Shown in pieces: positions 11,575-25,543 of a stretch of DNA of 64,000 nt. The stretch's first letter is position 1, and every line of letters starts with the position of its first letter. A program made the translations under genes and the position numbers. The notes beneath the pieces are model-generated. The model saw nothing but the letters and a program-made list of their open reading frames with translations. It searched no databases and had not been told where the DNA came from. The DNA lies in contig JBAMJR010000009.1 in the NCBI GenBank assembly GCA_038501785.1, positions 6,440,001 to 6,504,000 on the forward strand. The letters are read 5' to 3'. The DNA is from Myoxocephalus aenaeus (lineage: Eukaryota; Chordata; Actinopteri; Perciformes; Cottidae).

Positions 11575-13207
11575 GTTTTTTGCATCAACACAAGTGACAC
11601 AAAGGGGACACCAAGGGGACACCAAGCATCCTAATGTGACTGGAATCGTCTTATTGTAGTTCTGGATGACTCAGCAAATATTTAAAGCATGAAACAACAC
11701 ACTCCAAATGGCTGAGACCAGAGAGCCAGAGAGCAATGATCTGTAAATACAGACGGAACCAATGCACAGCTCGGACCTGCTCCATTGACATGAACAGCCT
11801 GAGCATATGTTCATGCATGCACACATGTATGAACTTACGCATGCACATGAGGGGTGCTATTGTACATTGCTATCTGTCCTTCTTAATATGTTCTTTTAAA
11901 TCTGCATTTTCATTTCCAGCTACTTTTTGAATATAGGGATAAGCTTCACAATATATTCAGACCACGATGAAAGTCTAACTAAAGTCTAACTAAGCGCTTA
12001 AAAAAAAAGAGTATATTCTTGTTATTATTATTATTGTGGTGAAAACTGGTATATAATATAGTAGTATTATATGGTGTTTTACAGATATTTGTCAGGACCT
12101 GGGACACCTGCTTGAAACCAGGACATCTGATAACTTAGTCAAACAATTATAGTGAAACTAAATCAGTGGGGCAACAACATTAAATCATAATCAATGGAAA
12201 CTAATTCAGCTTAAACTCTGACCTAAAAGTACGTAGGTAGCCAAAGTTCCCTGAGGCAAAGTTTTCATTGATGTAGCACCGAACTAACCGAATGAAACAT
12301 TCATCAGTGTAGCTGCTTTAATAGTGATCAGTAAAATTTCTAAATAAATTGTCCCATTTTCACAGCCTCATTCCTTATGACTGCAGTATTGATCATCTCT
12401 GTGGGATTTCATTTTTTTTTTCTTGTAGAAAGCAAACATGCATGTACAAATCAATATGACCTGATAGTGAATTAAAGATGCAGAAGCTCGTCTTTGTGTT
12501 TTAAGCTGCAAAACAGGCATTCAGCTGATTGTACAATATGTCCAATTTGTCTGTTTTCCTGAGCAATAATATGACAGCTACATATGAGCAGCGGGTTGCT
12601 AACGGAAAACAAAGTGAATGACACACAGTGCACTCGCTCCAGAGAGTTGTGTGTTCAGGAGCCCCGCATCCAGCCCAGGGCTTGTTTTTTTTTCACTTGA
12701 AAAGTTCCTGATCAATACTAGTGACTCAGCATCTGCTTTGGTGCCAGAAATGTGAGGTGCTGAGATGACTGCCTTTCAGAAGTCACTGTCCAGCTGGAGT
12801 TCTGTTGCGCTGAAAAGTCCCGTTTCAAACGCTTACCAGAAACCCACCGATCTGTCCTCAACCTGCTCAGTGCAGGATGCCATATGCTAGATGTTTCTCG
12901 TTCCCAAAACGAGGTGTCTGCAGAGGGTTCCCAACAGCCTCACAGAGAACACAAGTAACCAGTGTCTGTGATGGATTCTGGTCCAATGATGCCACCCGAG
13001 CCCTCTAAATTCGGGGCAAAAGACATCCCATGGCCACCAATAGTATGAGCTGCATCTTAGTTCAGAAGTTGGACCAAGAACACAGCTTAATGAAGACCAG
13101 ACTGAACCTGCACCTCCTCCCCCAGGGGAGATGATCCTGCCTCACAGAGATTCAAACTGATTGGGTGTTACGGTGCAGCGACTACCACCAGGAAGTATTT
13201 ATTTGTG
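11575..13207. other. Non-coding stretch, nothing recognised
   Basis: No recognisable gene or named repeat. Short open frames here have no domain-like content. Confidence 0.5.
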
Positions 13208-13330
13208 GACAACTGAGGCTGTAGCTCAGGTGTTAGAGCGGTTAGTCCATTAATTTGTAAAGCTGGGAGTTTGACCCTCACACGTTGAAGTGTCCTTGAG
13301 CAAGCAGTGCTATTCAATTACAATTTAAAT
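13208..13330 (+). mobile_element. tRNA-derived SINE fragment
   Basis: A tRNA-like head contains an A-box-like TAGCTCAGGTG and a B-box-like GGGAGTTTGACCC. It is followed by the module GTGTCCTTGAGCAAG that also appears in the SINE copies at 37.9 and 39.2 kb. Such internal polymerase III promoters define tRNA-derived SINEs. The tail is not resolved, and neither a target-site duplication nor a tail repeat is visible. Confidence 0.6.
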
Positions 13331-14395
13331 TGACTCTTCGCTAAGAACTTCATCCCTACTGCTTCTCTTTCAAGCTGTCAGAGCTACCATGGAGCGCACA
13401 CTGTCACTAACTGCAATTGTATGTCGTTTTTGAGGTTGGACCATAGAGAGAAGAAGAATTTTTGGCCTGCTATGTTACTTTTACAACATACAATTAACGT
13501 TATTGAGCGACTTGCCTCTGGTGACGTTTGTCGTATTATCCGTTGAAAGTATACGTCAAGGCCAAAATGTTTTGTACACTGCTCTAAATCTTGAGTTTAC
13601 TAAATCCGTGTATTTTATAAACTCAAGTGTCTGACGTTAGGATACACTCAGGACATCTCCAGGCAATACACAGTGTTTTCTGTATTTTTGTGTAAGAGAT
13701 AGAAATACAAATCTGTTCATATAGTGGAATGCTGTTGTTGGTTGAGTGCATCAATAGCCTAAAAAAGTATTGGCTGACTCCAGTACGTATCAGATCTATT
13801 TTTATCATGGCAAATAATTCAACATCAAATCGCACAAGGAATACAATCGCAGAGCTTTTCCTTCCTGCATGTTTGACATCACATATTTGGCCAGAGGTGT
13901 TCAACCTGCTGAGTGTGGTGCCACAAACACCGTAATTGCACTCATAATTTGATTACATCCAGATTAAATGTGCGGTGCCATTATTGCAGGTGTTATGTAA
14001 ACAATTTAACAAGGTTATGTTAGTCGTATAGGCTGGAATTGAGTGTACATAACCTGATTAGCGCACCAAGATTTCCTGTCAATCCTTTAATAAAGTACTC
14101 TGGCATGTACATGAGGTGGGCATAATATATTGTGACGCATGTTGAGACGCTCATAAGATTCAGATCATGTTTCATGTCACAGTGTTGAACATGATCTACA
14201 ACATGGGGAGCATTTGAAGATATAATTAGTTTGATATCTTATGTGAAAACTATTTTTAATATGGGGAACATTTTCATTTATTCACTTAAACATGCAGACA
14301 ATTTGTTGGTGATGAGCCAACGCCTTACACCTACATTTTAAATGTGATACTAGTTGACTGCTAAGATCATGTCTGGAAACAATGCCAATAGAAAG
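13331..14395. other. Non-coding stretch, nothing recognised
   Basis: No gene, RNA or repeat recognised. Confidence 0.5.
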
Positions 14396-14530
14396 TCAAT
14401 TAGAATGCTTTGCTTTGGTGGACACACCAATTCCCAGGTTTGGGGTCAGGGTGGTTGTTTGGATGGGTCAAACACAGGACTTTCACCCAGGAGGCCCTTG
14501 TGAAACCAAAAGTCAACTTTGACTTATTTT
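14396..14530 (+). repeat. Fragment of a common teleost interspersed repeat (tentative)
   Basis: The words AATTCCCAGGTTTGGG, GGTGGTTGTTTGG and ACTTTCACCCAGGAGG resemble, from memory, a dispersed teleost repeat. The segment at 26470-26770 may be another part of the same family. I cannot classify it. Confidence 0.35.
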
Positions 14531-17500
14531 AAATTACGTAGGCTGTGTGGGAAGTTATGTCAAAAACGTAGTTGTTTCAATCTAAACCATTATGTTTTTT
14601 TTCCTAATCAAGTAGCTTTTTCCCCTCAAACTAACAACGTTTTGTTGCCTCAACATTTAATAGTTTATGTGTTGTTGGCACGTACTTAAATAACATTACG
14701 CGCCACTGCCACGTGATGCGCTGTTAGAAGGTTGTGCTTGTTTCATGCATTTCCTTGAGATCAAGTCATCTATATCTCTTTTTCCCCTCTGCTTCAAAAT
14801 AGCCCACTTTCTTTTTTTTATATTGGTTTTATTGGTTGTAACATGACGAAATAAAATAAATCGTGACATACCGTATATACATATAAGACAGATGTATTGG
14901 TTAGGCATACAGACAACAACATGATGAGTTACAATGATGGATGTGGTGATTTGATAAGGGAGTTGTTGGGTGTGTGGTGGGTGAACAGAATATATAATCG
15001 TTCACCAGAGAGGTGCAGCAGTGTGTGATCTTCGACACTTTATTGGTTGGGGAAGGCTCATTTTCGGATTGAGCTAGACCTTGAATACTTCTTTGTCACA
15101 AGAGACAGTGAAAGAAGCCCGTCCTGGCACTCAGGCACCCAGTTACCCGCTCACAAACAGTCTCGCCAACTGAGGCTATGACCCGCCCCCCCGCCCCAAA
15201 AAACAATATCTCCAAGGCCATCTCGGCTTGGTAGGTTGTCCACTTCCCCTGTCCTTTAGCGTTGGCCCGCTCCACCGCCATTGTCTCCATCAGCCACTTT
15301 CGTGATTAGACCCGTGAAGCCGCTGCCCTCAAACACAATCGTCTCTCTCTCCACAAAAGGGATTACCGTGGGTCTTGACGCAATCGGGTGTTTCGGGATG
15401 TCAATGCGAAACAAAGTGTGCTGCAGAGACGGTGTCTATACCGTGTGTTGCTGTTGGAAGTAGAGTGACTTTATCTTCCTGCGCAGCTACATTACAACTC
15501 CTTGAATTAGATAATTTGTCGTTTGATCAGCACAAAGCAGAATATCATCCACAAAAGACCACCAAGAAGGAAATCCGTCAGATCACTTGGATGACTGGAT
15601 GAATATATACGTAAATGAGATAAGAATCCATTTTTAAGCTGTCGCTTTGAGCTTGCCCTGCTTTTTCTTTCCTCATTTGTTTGTGTCCCCTTTTCCCCTC
15701 TAAAGCACTTAATAACACCTCTGCGTATTAAAATGCTCTGTATAAATAATCTTGACTTGACAGCGCCCTGGTTTAGCCTTTTTTTTTTTTTAAGCCACAG
15801 CATTAGAGATGGATGCTTGCCGACTGAACACTAAGGAGCCGCTCGCCATCCCTCTCACTGACACAAATGGCTTCAAAAGTTTCTTGCCGAACACACCTTG
15901 TACATGATTAACTATCTTTGCTGTATTAAAACACACCCGCGTAGCCCATCTGCCAAGTACGATTGTGTTCAACCACCGAAGCCATTTCATGAGAAAACTC
16001 ATTTTCAGCCTCTTAATTATTTTTCATTACAGTGGCGCCGAGGAGTAGATTGGAATAGGACAGTAATTGCCCGGGCTTGAGCTGTGAAACAATCCTGATG
16101 CATCAGGCTAGATCAAGTGTGACAGGGAGACATCTCGCCACTGTCCAGAGCCCATTAGCTTGTTTCCTCCTTTCTGATCACCTAAAAACCACCTCGGATC
16201 GTGGCCGGTGCAAGGTCAGCGTGGCAGCCTCCTTTGGGAGGGGGTGGGGTGGGGGCAAAGTGCCGGCGGCAATTGGCGCGAGATGCTGATAACCTTGTCG
16301 CCAGCTTTGCAACTAACCCTAAGCGTGTCCGATTGTGAGCGGCTGTCACATTGCGGTGCACTTTACCATTCTCCCGGATCTGCCACTGGAACTAAAGGGG
16401 GGGCAGCTCCTGCAGGTTTAAGAAGGATGTGTTCAGCACAGCTTGTGGGGCTGCTGTTAGGATTATCTTTCTCCCCCCCCCCCCCCCCATCTCCTCAATC
16501 TGCGGTGTGATAGAAAAGCTTTTCCAAATGCACTATCGTGAGCAGTGCTGCCAATCAATACAGCTCTCTCTGCGAGAGGTAAAAAAAGGCTTCAGTCCCC
16601 CCTGCCTGTCTCGAAATCTGGGTTTATCCTTCCTGCGTTGGCCAGTTTCATGTGGGATAGTAGAAATAGGAACTCTGTAACCTCTTCACATTCTGTTGAG
16701 AATATTATCTTATGTGGTAAATTTCTGGTCAGATCTTATAAGCTTATAAGTCTTTTTTTTCCCTACTTAATTTTCCCAACAGATGTCTCTCAATGTAAAT
16801 GCAAGTGTATTAGCAATTCACGTTCAGGAGCCTGAGAGTAGCGTGAGTCTAGTCCATGCCTTACTTTAGCAAGACGCTATTTACAGCAGCCGTAGCAGGT
16901 TACGCCAAGGTCCAAATACCGATAAAATTCCCTGGAGGATTCAGTACGAGCGCCACACGGATCTATCCGTAATGCAGAAGAAAAACAAAGAAGATGGACG
17001 CCAACTTCTGCTCCGACAGTACGATCAATACACTAGCTCATAGTACTGCGCCAACCCGGATTCCCGCTTCGTCCCCATTTTAAAAGGAGGTGGAGGAGGG
17101 GATTGGTTCCCGAGCGGGTTATGTCTGTGACAGGGCTGCAGGGGTGCAGTGAAGTTAACACAATAACCCTGGTAGTGATAGCAGATCGCTACAACGTGCA
17201 CAGTTTGACTACACAATCTAAATCACACCTTTCATTTCCAGCTTGGAGTGTTTAGCATAACGTGGTAGTTATATGTCGGCAGACTCCTACACAAACTATT
17301 CACGCATGTCTACCTCAGTAGCCGCCATTTTGGAAACACTTTTTTGAGGCCTTTTATTCACCGCCAGTGTGACGAATAAACCAACCACGAATAAAATGTG
17401 AAATACTTGCCTGCCAATGTTATAGATCGAGGGCTTTTGTTGTCAAAGGTGAGATCTGGTATGAATTGCCTTTGTCAAGACGTGAAGGAGTAATAGTATG

Positions 17501-18800
17501 TATGTACGTGTTTTATTCAGTCACTCATTACATACAATACAATAGTAGTAAAGCCACAATCTAATATACAAAAAAGAAAGACTAAAAAGGTATAGAGTAA
17601 TAAGGTATGCCATCTTGGTTTCGGACTACGTAGCATCCAAGTTGTTTAGAATCCTCACATAAATAGGTGCGACTCAACCCAGTTCCACACAACATGATTG
17701 GTTGATGCACCTGGTCCTTTGCATTCTGTGGCGTAAACAAATATAACCACGTGCAAATTATTTGCATGAAAAAATGGTGCATAAAGGCCTTTTAAGTGAG
17801 GGAAAACACTTGGTTAAAGTTAGAATGTACCTTAAGGATCACAAAGGTTGTTGTGGCTACATTAAAAAGAAGGCAAAGCTTATTTGCAGGGTTGTGATGG
17901 GATTGAACTCCAACTTCCTTCCAACCAGGATACTCGGCTGGAGGGGGCGGGGTGAGGTTATTATTTGTACCTAATGCGCCTGGAAAAGGAAGTAAATTGA
18001 GAAACATTCCATACCACCAGTGTTTCATCAGATAGCCCTCTTCACAATGAACAGCAAACAGATTTGCCTCTTGTTTTAATGGAATTTCCAGACGGGCGAG
18101 TGGAAAAAGGCTTCAGGCCTCTGACAGAAACTGTGCGGCGGCCTCACAGAGTGGTCCGCGGCTCGTTTCTTCCCCTTGAACACTCAGCCTGCTCCGGCCA
18201 GGCTTCACACATGGTTGGACAACGACTATGAGAGTAAAAAATAAACACATTGTTCAGCCTCACCCGGGCGCCCAGGCAGTAAGCGAGATCCTGCATGTCT
18301 TCATCCTTCACCTTAACCCAGTTGTATCAAGGTCAGCCTTGAAAAAACGGTGAAAAAAAACAAGGGACGTGCAGGTTTTTCATCGGGGCCGATAGCAGCA
18401 GAAGCAGCAGCTCCGCTTGAATGCAGCTCCGGCAGTTTCTTGCGTCAGACAATTCAATAAAAGCTCAATAAAGATCTGGTGTCCTCTGCTAGTGCAGTCT
18501 TTATTATGAGAGTGATGGGATGGGAGAGGTGTGTTCAGCGGAGCAGTTTACATGAGGCCGACACATAACGGAGGGAACTCGTGAAACGGATCCGCCAGCT
18601 TCCGTTTTTGACCTTGTGGCCTCCAAGCAGGCCTGACATGTAAGACTCTATTCTGGGCACCTTAAAGGGCGATTCGTGATATCCTTTTTAATGGCGGTGA
18701 ATGTGATCAGAAGCAAATCTTTAGCAGAGGACGAGAAAGTTTGTATTTTGCTTGATTGCTTTGGCAGTTATATTGATATATTCACCAAAAAGGGTAATAA
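14531..18800. other. Non-coding stretch, no gene recognised
   Basis: Contains a C16 run at 16473-16488 and, at 15700-15762, a segment ending TGTATAAATAATCTTGAC that resembles a SINE or LINE tail. The block at 15800-16070 (words ACATGATTAACTATCTTTGC and TCTTAATTATTTTTC) has the look of regulatory non-coding sequence, which is inference. No exon is recognised. Confidence 0.4.
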
Positions 18801-18930
18801 CTATAGGGCTGGGACCATATGCTTATGTATGATTCCATACCATCACGCTACTTGGGTGCATGTTCTATATGTATTGGGATTTTATTGCAATTCTAAAAGT
18901 GTTGTGATTCGATATTTGTGTTTTAATGCC
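18801..18930 (+). mobile_element. Possible hAT-type MITE fragment
   Basis: The segment opens TAGGGCTGGGACCATATG and continues with GGGATTTTATTGCAATTC and TGTGATTCGATA. That wording recalls dispersed fish elements starting TAGGGCTGGG. I do not see the opposite terminus or a duplication, so it is at best a truncated copy. Confidence 0.35.
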
Positions 18931-21900
18931 AGTTTGTTGACTTAAACACTCGACCATGGGAAAAAGTTGAATCATACACTTCTCGAGACATTTACTCTGC
19001 GACGTGTCTAAACTGATTCAGTAAAAATGTTTGACATTCAGCGTGTTTGTCGGAGATGTCCTGAAGTGAAATACATCAGGCTTTGTCAGGAATTATTCAT
19101 GTACTTTTTCCCAGAAGCCCCAAAATCTAAAAATAAAGACATTCTTTTACAATTTAGGGGTTATTTAGCTTTTAATGTGTAAGGGACATGTGTAGCACAT
19201 TATATACTCGTGGTTAAAATAATCCTGTGAATCATATTTCCATACATGTGTTTTGTATAGACCCTTTGCTAACACCTTATTTTGGAAACTGTGACGCAGT
19301 CACACTGCTAACTTTCTCCGTCAGCTCCGTTTTTTATATCCACGGTTTCCTCGATCTGGGCCGTGTGAGTGTGTTTTACCCTCAATGTAAGTATGTGGCA
19401 GCACTACAGTTGTGGCAGCTGCTTGACCGGAGTCGAGCCCTATGGGCGCTCCTGTTAGTCGCATTACCGCAATACGATGACGTCAGCTGTCCATGACTGC
19501 ATTTCATGTAGCTTTAGTCAAATCTGGCCTGTGTGAAACCCCAAATGTGTCCATACTTGTGTTTAACATATTTAAAATGTGACGGTGCAGGTCACTCTGT
19601 AAACCATCTGCCATTTCCTGCTTTCTCTATAATAATCAAGTACACCAATAAAAGCAGTAACCTCAGTCCACCACCACATAGACTCAAAAGAACCTTTTTA
19701 TTCAGGAAGGCTTTTTTGATTTTGTGTTAAATCATTGTCAGTTTTTCTTTTTTATTACAGTTTATGTTTTTATTTGTTTTACTATATATTGGCTCTGTGG
19801 CACTCTGAGATTATTTTGAAAGAAAAATGTGTTACAAAGAAAACAATATGTATTGTAAAAAAATATTTTTGGGTGCATAAGTTTTCTTTCCAACAGTCAT
19901 GTCAAATGTTCCCTATAAAACATAGTTTTTTTCTCCAGATCATCATGCTCATTGTGCATTTCCTACCCACAAGTACAAGTGTGTTCTATTACAATAAATA
20001 TTCTGTCATTGTGTGCCGCAAATGACTCCATATTCAAGCAGATAAATGAACAATGTCATTCTTTCCTCCGGCTTTCATCACCCAGAAAGGGTCTGTATTC
20101 AATTTGCAGCTGTACAGCATTCAGGAAAGTGAATAGAAGATTAAAACAAAACACGGTTTAAAAAAAAAAGTGCTTTGTTCAAAGTCATTTATGTCCATTT
20201 AGATACTGCAGAATAATACACAGAGGAAATGCATTATCCTCCTGGCAGCAAATGGTCCTGTTGTTAGAGAAAAACAACAAAAAACTCTTGTTAGGATTGA
20301 ATGGAGTTATTTTTATCAGCGTCTATCTGGAGCGGAGGGTGGTGGGAGGGTAGAGAGAAAAAACTACTTTCTTTTTCTGCTCAAGAGCTGGGAGTATTGT
20401 CCAAGGGACAGCTGATCTGTATGCTTTAGCGCCAAAGGAAGCCACTTACTCCATCATCGCAGAAATCCCTGCAGTATAGCCTTCCCTTGTACATTTACAG
20501 GCCTGAGTTCAGCCCTGTATCCCACCTGTCAAGACGGAGAGCTAGCCATGTCCATCTTACTCCATTTGGCAGAGAAAAAAGAAAAGAAAAAAGCTGGAGA
20601 GGTGTGCTTTTCTATCTCCACTCTTCCTTTTTTCTTCATTGTACTGTAATCACAGGGACGAGCGGGTTGCATATGTATAAATCATTTATTGGGGAGCTAA
20701 TGCATTGCACTTGGAGGAAGAGTGCCCACTTTGGCTGTAATTACTCTGGCAGGGGATACGGTGTGGTTTCACATGGGAAGTCGCGTTCCGTCTTTCTGCT
20801 CGACTGTACGCGATGATGAATCCTTTTGAAAGTTTTAGTGAACAAAATGTTTTTTTCATAAGGCGATAGTCACACTTAGGCTAGCTGCAAAGAATGAACC
20901 TTGGTTGTTCAAGTTCAAATTTATTTTGGGTGATAACATCGCCACGCTCAGCTGCCTGTCGGGTGTGATGACACAGTCGGGGAAACAAATTGGCCAAAAC
21001 ATTATGTAACTTTTCTGATTCTGGGTTTTGCTTGGAAGCAGGAGCTGAGGCCTGTTAATCAAAACCTGTTCACACTTGTTTGTGAAGTTTGTCTTGGGCG
21101 ATCGGATCACAAGTGGAGGGCGCTATATACGAGTGTCAAAGGCCACCAATTGATAGATAGAACACAGTATTCTGAGATCTTACTCCCCATTTATTAGCAT
21201 TTTTTTGTCTTTTGAAATATGAATTTGTGACATTTGAATAACAATGAAGGTCAGATTAACTATCATGTTAGAATTAGAATAAGAACATTATAACTATTGT
21301 TTCCCATTAGCTTATTATCTCATTGCATAGCTACTCTCTTCCTCAGTTGCGCTTGTTTTATGTAGAGCTTTTATCCAATCAGATTTTGCGAAAGAATCAA
21401 CAATCATTAAAGTGACGTGAACTGTTAATGTCACTTTAATGGATTGAATCTTTTGCATATTTGACCTTGTCATCATTTTGGCTATTAAAGGGTCTAAATT
21501 CACTATTCAGAGCATGAGTATTGCCTCCACGCGGTTCTCAACATGGCGACGGCTGAGCCTGCGGCGAGGAGCTAACGCTGCTAGAGCTAGCAGTGATCAC
21601 CTGCTCATTGTAGACAGTAGTCCGCTATTTCTTTACATAACAAATGCTGCTATATTAATGTTGTCACCTTTTAATGAATGAACGCATTACTTTTATCCTA
21701 AAATGTAAAAATAATTGACTAATTACTGATGGTTGTTTCTTGAAATGTATTTTCCTGCATAAACTTGTGTGTCACAAGGCTCAAATGTGTGAACATATTA
21801 TTGTTCCTTAAGAAACTCTTACTTCGGATAGATGAGGCTACTTGTGTCCCACCCGCCGTCACTGCAGCAAGTTCCTGCCTATTTTTCACAGATGAGCTGG

Positions 21901-22690
21901 AACAGTGGTAAGGGACCACAGTGCAGGATTTGTGGTGCAATTTGCCGCGAAAAATGCCACAACGACTCAGCGATGCGCTGCTGAAAAGTTCACGGTGATC
22001 ACTAAGATGTCTCAAACTGTCCCTGCTCATTGCTGTCCTGACGGAAACTTCCCAGTGTGCCGCCGCTCCGAGGCCCTAAACTGCTCCGATGGCTTTTATC
22101 GTCCTCTCCCCTCTGAATCATATCACCTCGCCAGTACCTCCCTCCTCTACTCAATCCAATATGCTGTTATCTATATAGAAACCCTACCTTACTTCTCTCA
22201 CATTTCTGTTATCTCTTCCTGGAGAACTTCTCATTCTGGAGTAACAGAAATGCTGTTGGGGTCTTACGGCTCTGACCCTTGTACCCTCCGAGAAATGGCT
22301 TGGCTAGGGACCAAAGACTGAGCTATATGTCTGTCAAACATGCCTTCCACTGACTGGATTTTGATATTACTTGAAGGATTACTCATATCATGTTCCTGCA
22401 AGAAGTTGCCATTGGGCGAAATGTTACCTTAGACCCCGGCAGGGGAATTGTGTCTGTCTTTGACACTGACAGGCGTATTAGTTTAGATTGTCAGTGAGCA
22501 GTCACAGATGTTGATAGAAAACTTTTATTACTGATTTAGGTATATTCTGGTTGCAATGAGAGATGATTAAAATTAGTTTTTATTCTAACGCATAGTATAG
22601 GATAGTTGAATTTAGTACGTTCTTTGATCAGTAAGGAGAGAAATAGGACACCATTATCACTCGTAGCAATCTTTTTGAAGGTTAAAAATA
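18931..22690. other. Non-coding stretch with one inverted repeat at 21405-21441
   Basis: No gene recognised. CATTAAAGTGAC at 21405-21416 is exactly inverted at 21430-21441, and weaker complementarity extends about 20 bp further out. This may be the centre of an old palindromic element. Confidence 0.45.
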
Positions 22691-22699
22691 GTCACCGTT

Positions 22700-23200
22700 T
22701 CGCACATAGACTGTATAAAAGAAGTGGACGTAGTCCCCATTTAGTTTGTGAATTGCGGGTTTTGAAGCCTCGAGTTAGTCAATTTGGCCATCGCCTTCTT
22801 GGACCAACGGAAGCTACCATATGTGGACTGCTGGGGAGTGACGGCGTGGTAGGGACGCCGTTTATGGCTCTGGTAGCGACCTGTCAATCACCAGGTAGCC
22901 ACACCCTAAAACATACCTTGCTTTAGGTCTATTTTACTTTATGTGGGACCAAAATCTGTAAAAAGGACATCATTATGTCCTGAAAAAGATTTGAAACTAG
23001 AGATTAAGACCATAAACTCATGTTTACAATGTTTACTGAGGGAATAAATGAAGTATTTTGAGTCATTTTCTCATAGACTTCTATACATTTTTTTTTTTTT
23101 GCAACCAGATTATTCGCCCCCTGTAGAAAGAATGCGAGTTTAAGGCACTTCCGCATCGACTTCACTTTTCAGAACCGCCGGTAGCGGCCTGGCTGCGCTG
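22700..23200 (+). repeat. Dispersed ~500-bp teleost-type repeat, forward copy
   Basis: It begins ATAGACTGTATAAAAGAAGTGG and ends near GAGTTTAAGGCACTTCC...TTCACTTTTCAG. The same landmarks appear in reverse orientation and order at 46527-47069, so the two are copies of one family about 24 kb apart. I recall this wording from many fish genomes but cannot give a family name. No terminal inverted repeats or coding capacity are evident. Confidence 0.6.
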
Positions 23201-25521
23201 CCCTTTCTCAGTTGAGAGCAACAGCCCCCTGAACATGTCTGGGCAAGTCCCTGCCTTATTCAGGACTGATGCAATGAAGACCAGTGAGTGAGTAATGTAA
23301 ATTCATAATTTGAGATGACAGGGAACAGCGAGCCTTTTCGTGGATGACCTTTCCGGTCTTCAGCGTGAGCGGCAGTAATGCGAAAGGCAGATGGAAGGGA
23401 GAGTGATAGGGGGTTCAGGAGCGGGTGAGCGGCGCCCCGCGGCTCACCCGGGCGCTCAAAACTCCAATGGCCTTGTCACAGATCACAAGAGGTGTGCTTA
23501 ATTTGATAATGGTCACATCAGTATGTGACGGCGAGTCCCCCGTCACTGAAATCCAGAGTGCACCGTCGAATTCCTCAGCCGATCTTTTGAAAAAGGGCGT
23601 ATCGTTTAAGAGCCGGCCAGCCAGATGGGGAATCAGAACCGGGAGGAGAAGTTAAGCTCCTCCGCTGGACTCTGCAGAGAGCGAGAGTTAATCTTGATAA
23701 ATAGCTGGACATCAATATGAAAATGCCAAGTGTATTCAAGATAAGCCACATTAAAGGCCTCAGGTTCTGACTTTGTGGTATAAAAATACACTCTTGTTCT
23801 TCTTTTTTTTCTTTTTTTCTGCCGACTTACAATGTCCGAGAAGCTTTTCTTTCAAAGGTGCTCTTTTTTTTCCATTTCGTTTTTCACCTAAGACCTTGAA
23901 AATCTTCCCCTCCGGTGAGTATGAAAAACAAAGACATGTCCATACAGTGAAATAAGGTTGTCTTGCCTCAGAGACTCTTGACAAGGTGACTCATAAAGGG
24001 GGTGTTACAGAGAGAGAGCGAGAGCGAGAGCAAGACATGCTGGGAGAGTCTGGAAACTCAACCCCCCCACCCCGCCCTCCTCCTCGCTCCGGCGCTGATG
24101 GATGTGCCGTGGCGCACCATCCGTCTGCGATGCAACCTCGTAAAGATGTCGTTTACTCAAATCAAAAGACGAATAGGACTCTGTTTTACTTACCGGTAGT
24201 CCGAAGGTCTCCGCGAGCGAACAGTTTGTCAGGAAACCCATGAGATAGAGAGATCACGAGCGAAGCGACAATCGCTCACTCGCCAGGAGTTGGTCTTTTC
24301 TGAACAGCCGTTAAATGATGCCTTCCTGGGAGTTTCCTCCTCCTCCTCCTCCTCCTCCTCCCCAAACACACTCTCTGCAGTCTCTCATTATGTCCTGTAG
24401 AGTCTTTTATGATCTCAGGCATGTTTCCCATGATGCCCCATCTGTCCGTCCTGCTGTGACAGAGGGCCCGGCCTCCTCTCATTCCTGTCGGACAGCTCCA
24501 TCACTCACCTCTGCCTGCCGCTATCTCTACATCAAAACAATGCTGTGCCAGAGTGAATTAGTATGTCCTTCACCTTGGGTGGAACCCTGTCATTACTTCA
24601 CCCAGACTAGGGACGAGGAGATATGATTTAGCACATGTTACAGGAAGTGCAACATTGGTATGTCCTCAAAAGCTGCAGGCACCGGGATGTGTGGGGCTTA
24701 GTGGTTGTGTGTTGTTGTCTTGGCTCTGGGAGCGGGGTGTGACCGTGATGACAATCCTGCACAAAACTTTGGTACGTTTTCTGAGTTGGAAAATTAGCAC
24801 TGTGCGATATCCTTCAGCGTTTCCTTGCCTCGCATACAATATGTACCTTTTGCAACAGCTGCTGGAGCGATGTCAATCGCCGCGTCTTTGTATATAGCGC
24901 TAAACGTTGCACCGACAAGGCAATATGAAGGTGAACCAGAGTTCACGTTTGCTGTGATCACAATCATTGTCTGGTAAAAACCGCCTGGCACATTTCTGTT
25001 CAAATGAGTGCAGATTATGTTCAGTGGACACAATGTGAAGATTACATGGCTCCACAATGCGAGGATTACGTGGGCGCAATCTTTATTTAAAGCAGGAAAT
25101 ATCTTAGCATGGCATTGAATAGACTTAAAGACACGGCATAATAAGACAGAAGCAGTGACATGGACGGTGTTTATCTCCCTTCTGCACATTCTGAGTTGAC
25201 ACTGGTAAACATTGGAAATAGCCAATGGTGGATGTCATGTTTTTGACGTCATCCAAAGGTTTCTGTAGGGCCTTTTTGTAGCTTCTATCTGGGCTTATCA
25301 TAGATGTATTCAGTAAAACTGGATACTGCATTCCAATATGGCGCCCCATTCACCACATGGAAGTTGCTCACTGGGCGCATACGCCAACAAGCTTCTGCGC
25401 TTCGGGGCCAACAGAGCATGCTCAGACTTTTTTCTGGTCAAGTTGCCTGGCTTTGTGTTGTCTCCCTGCACACATGGGTGGCAAAAAAATAAAAATCCAA
25501 TGATACAGCTCTTCTAGACTT
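23201..25521. other. Non-coding stretch with small simple repeats
   Basis: No gene recognised. A (TCC)n run lies at about 24336-24361 and a GAGAGC-rich patch at 24009-24033. Confidence 0.5.
24336..24361. repeat. (TCC)n microsatellite
   Basis: About eight TCC units. Confidence 0.9.
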
Positions 25522-25543
25522 GGGGGGGGGGGGGGGGGGGGGG
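25522..25543. repeat. Poly-G tract (22 G)
   Basis: Twenty-two consecutive G residues. Such a run can form quadruplex structures and is a common assembly weak point. Confidence 0.95.
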
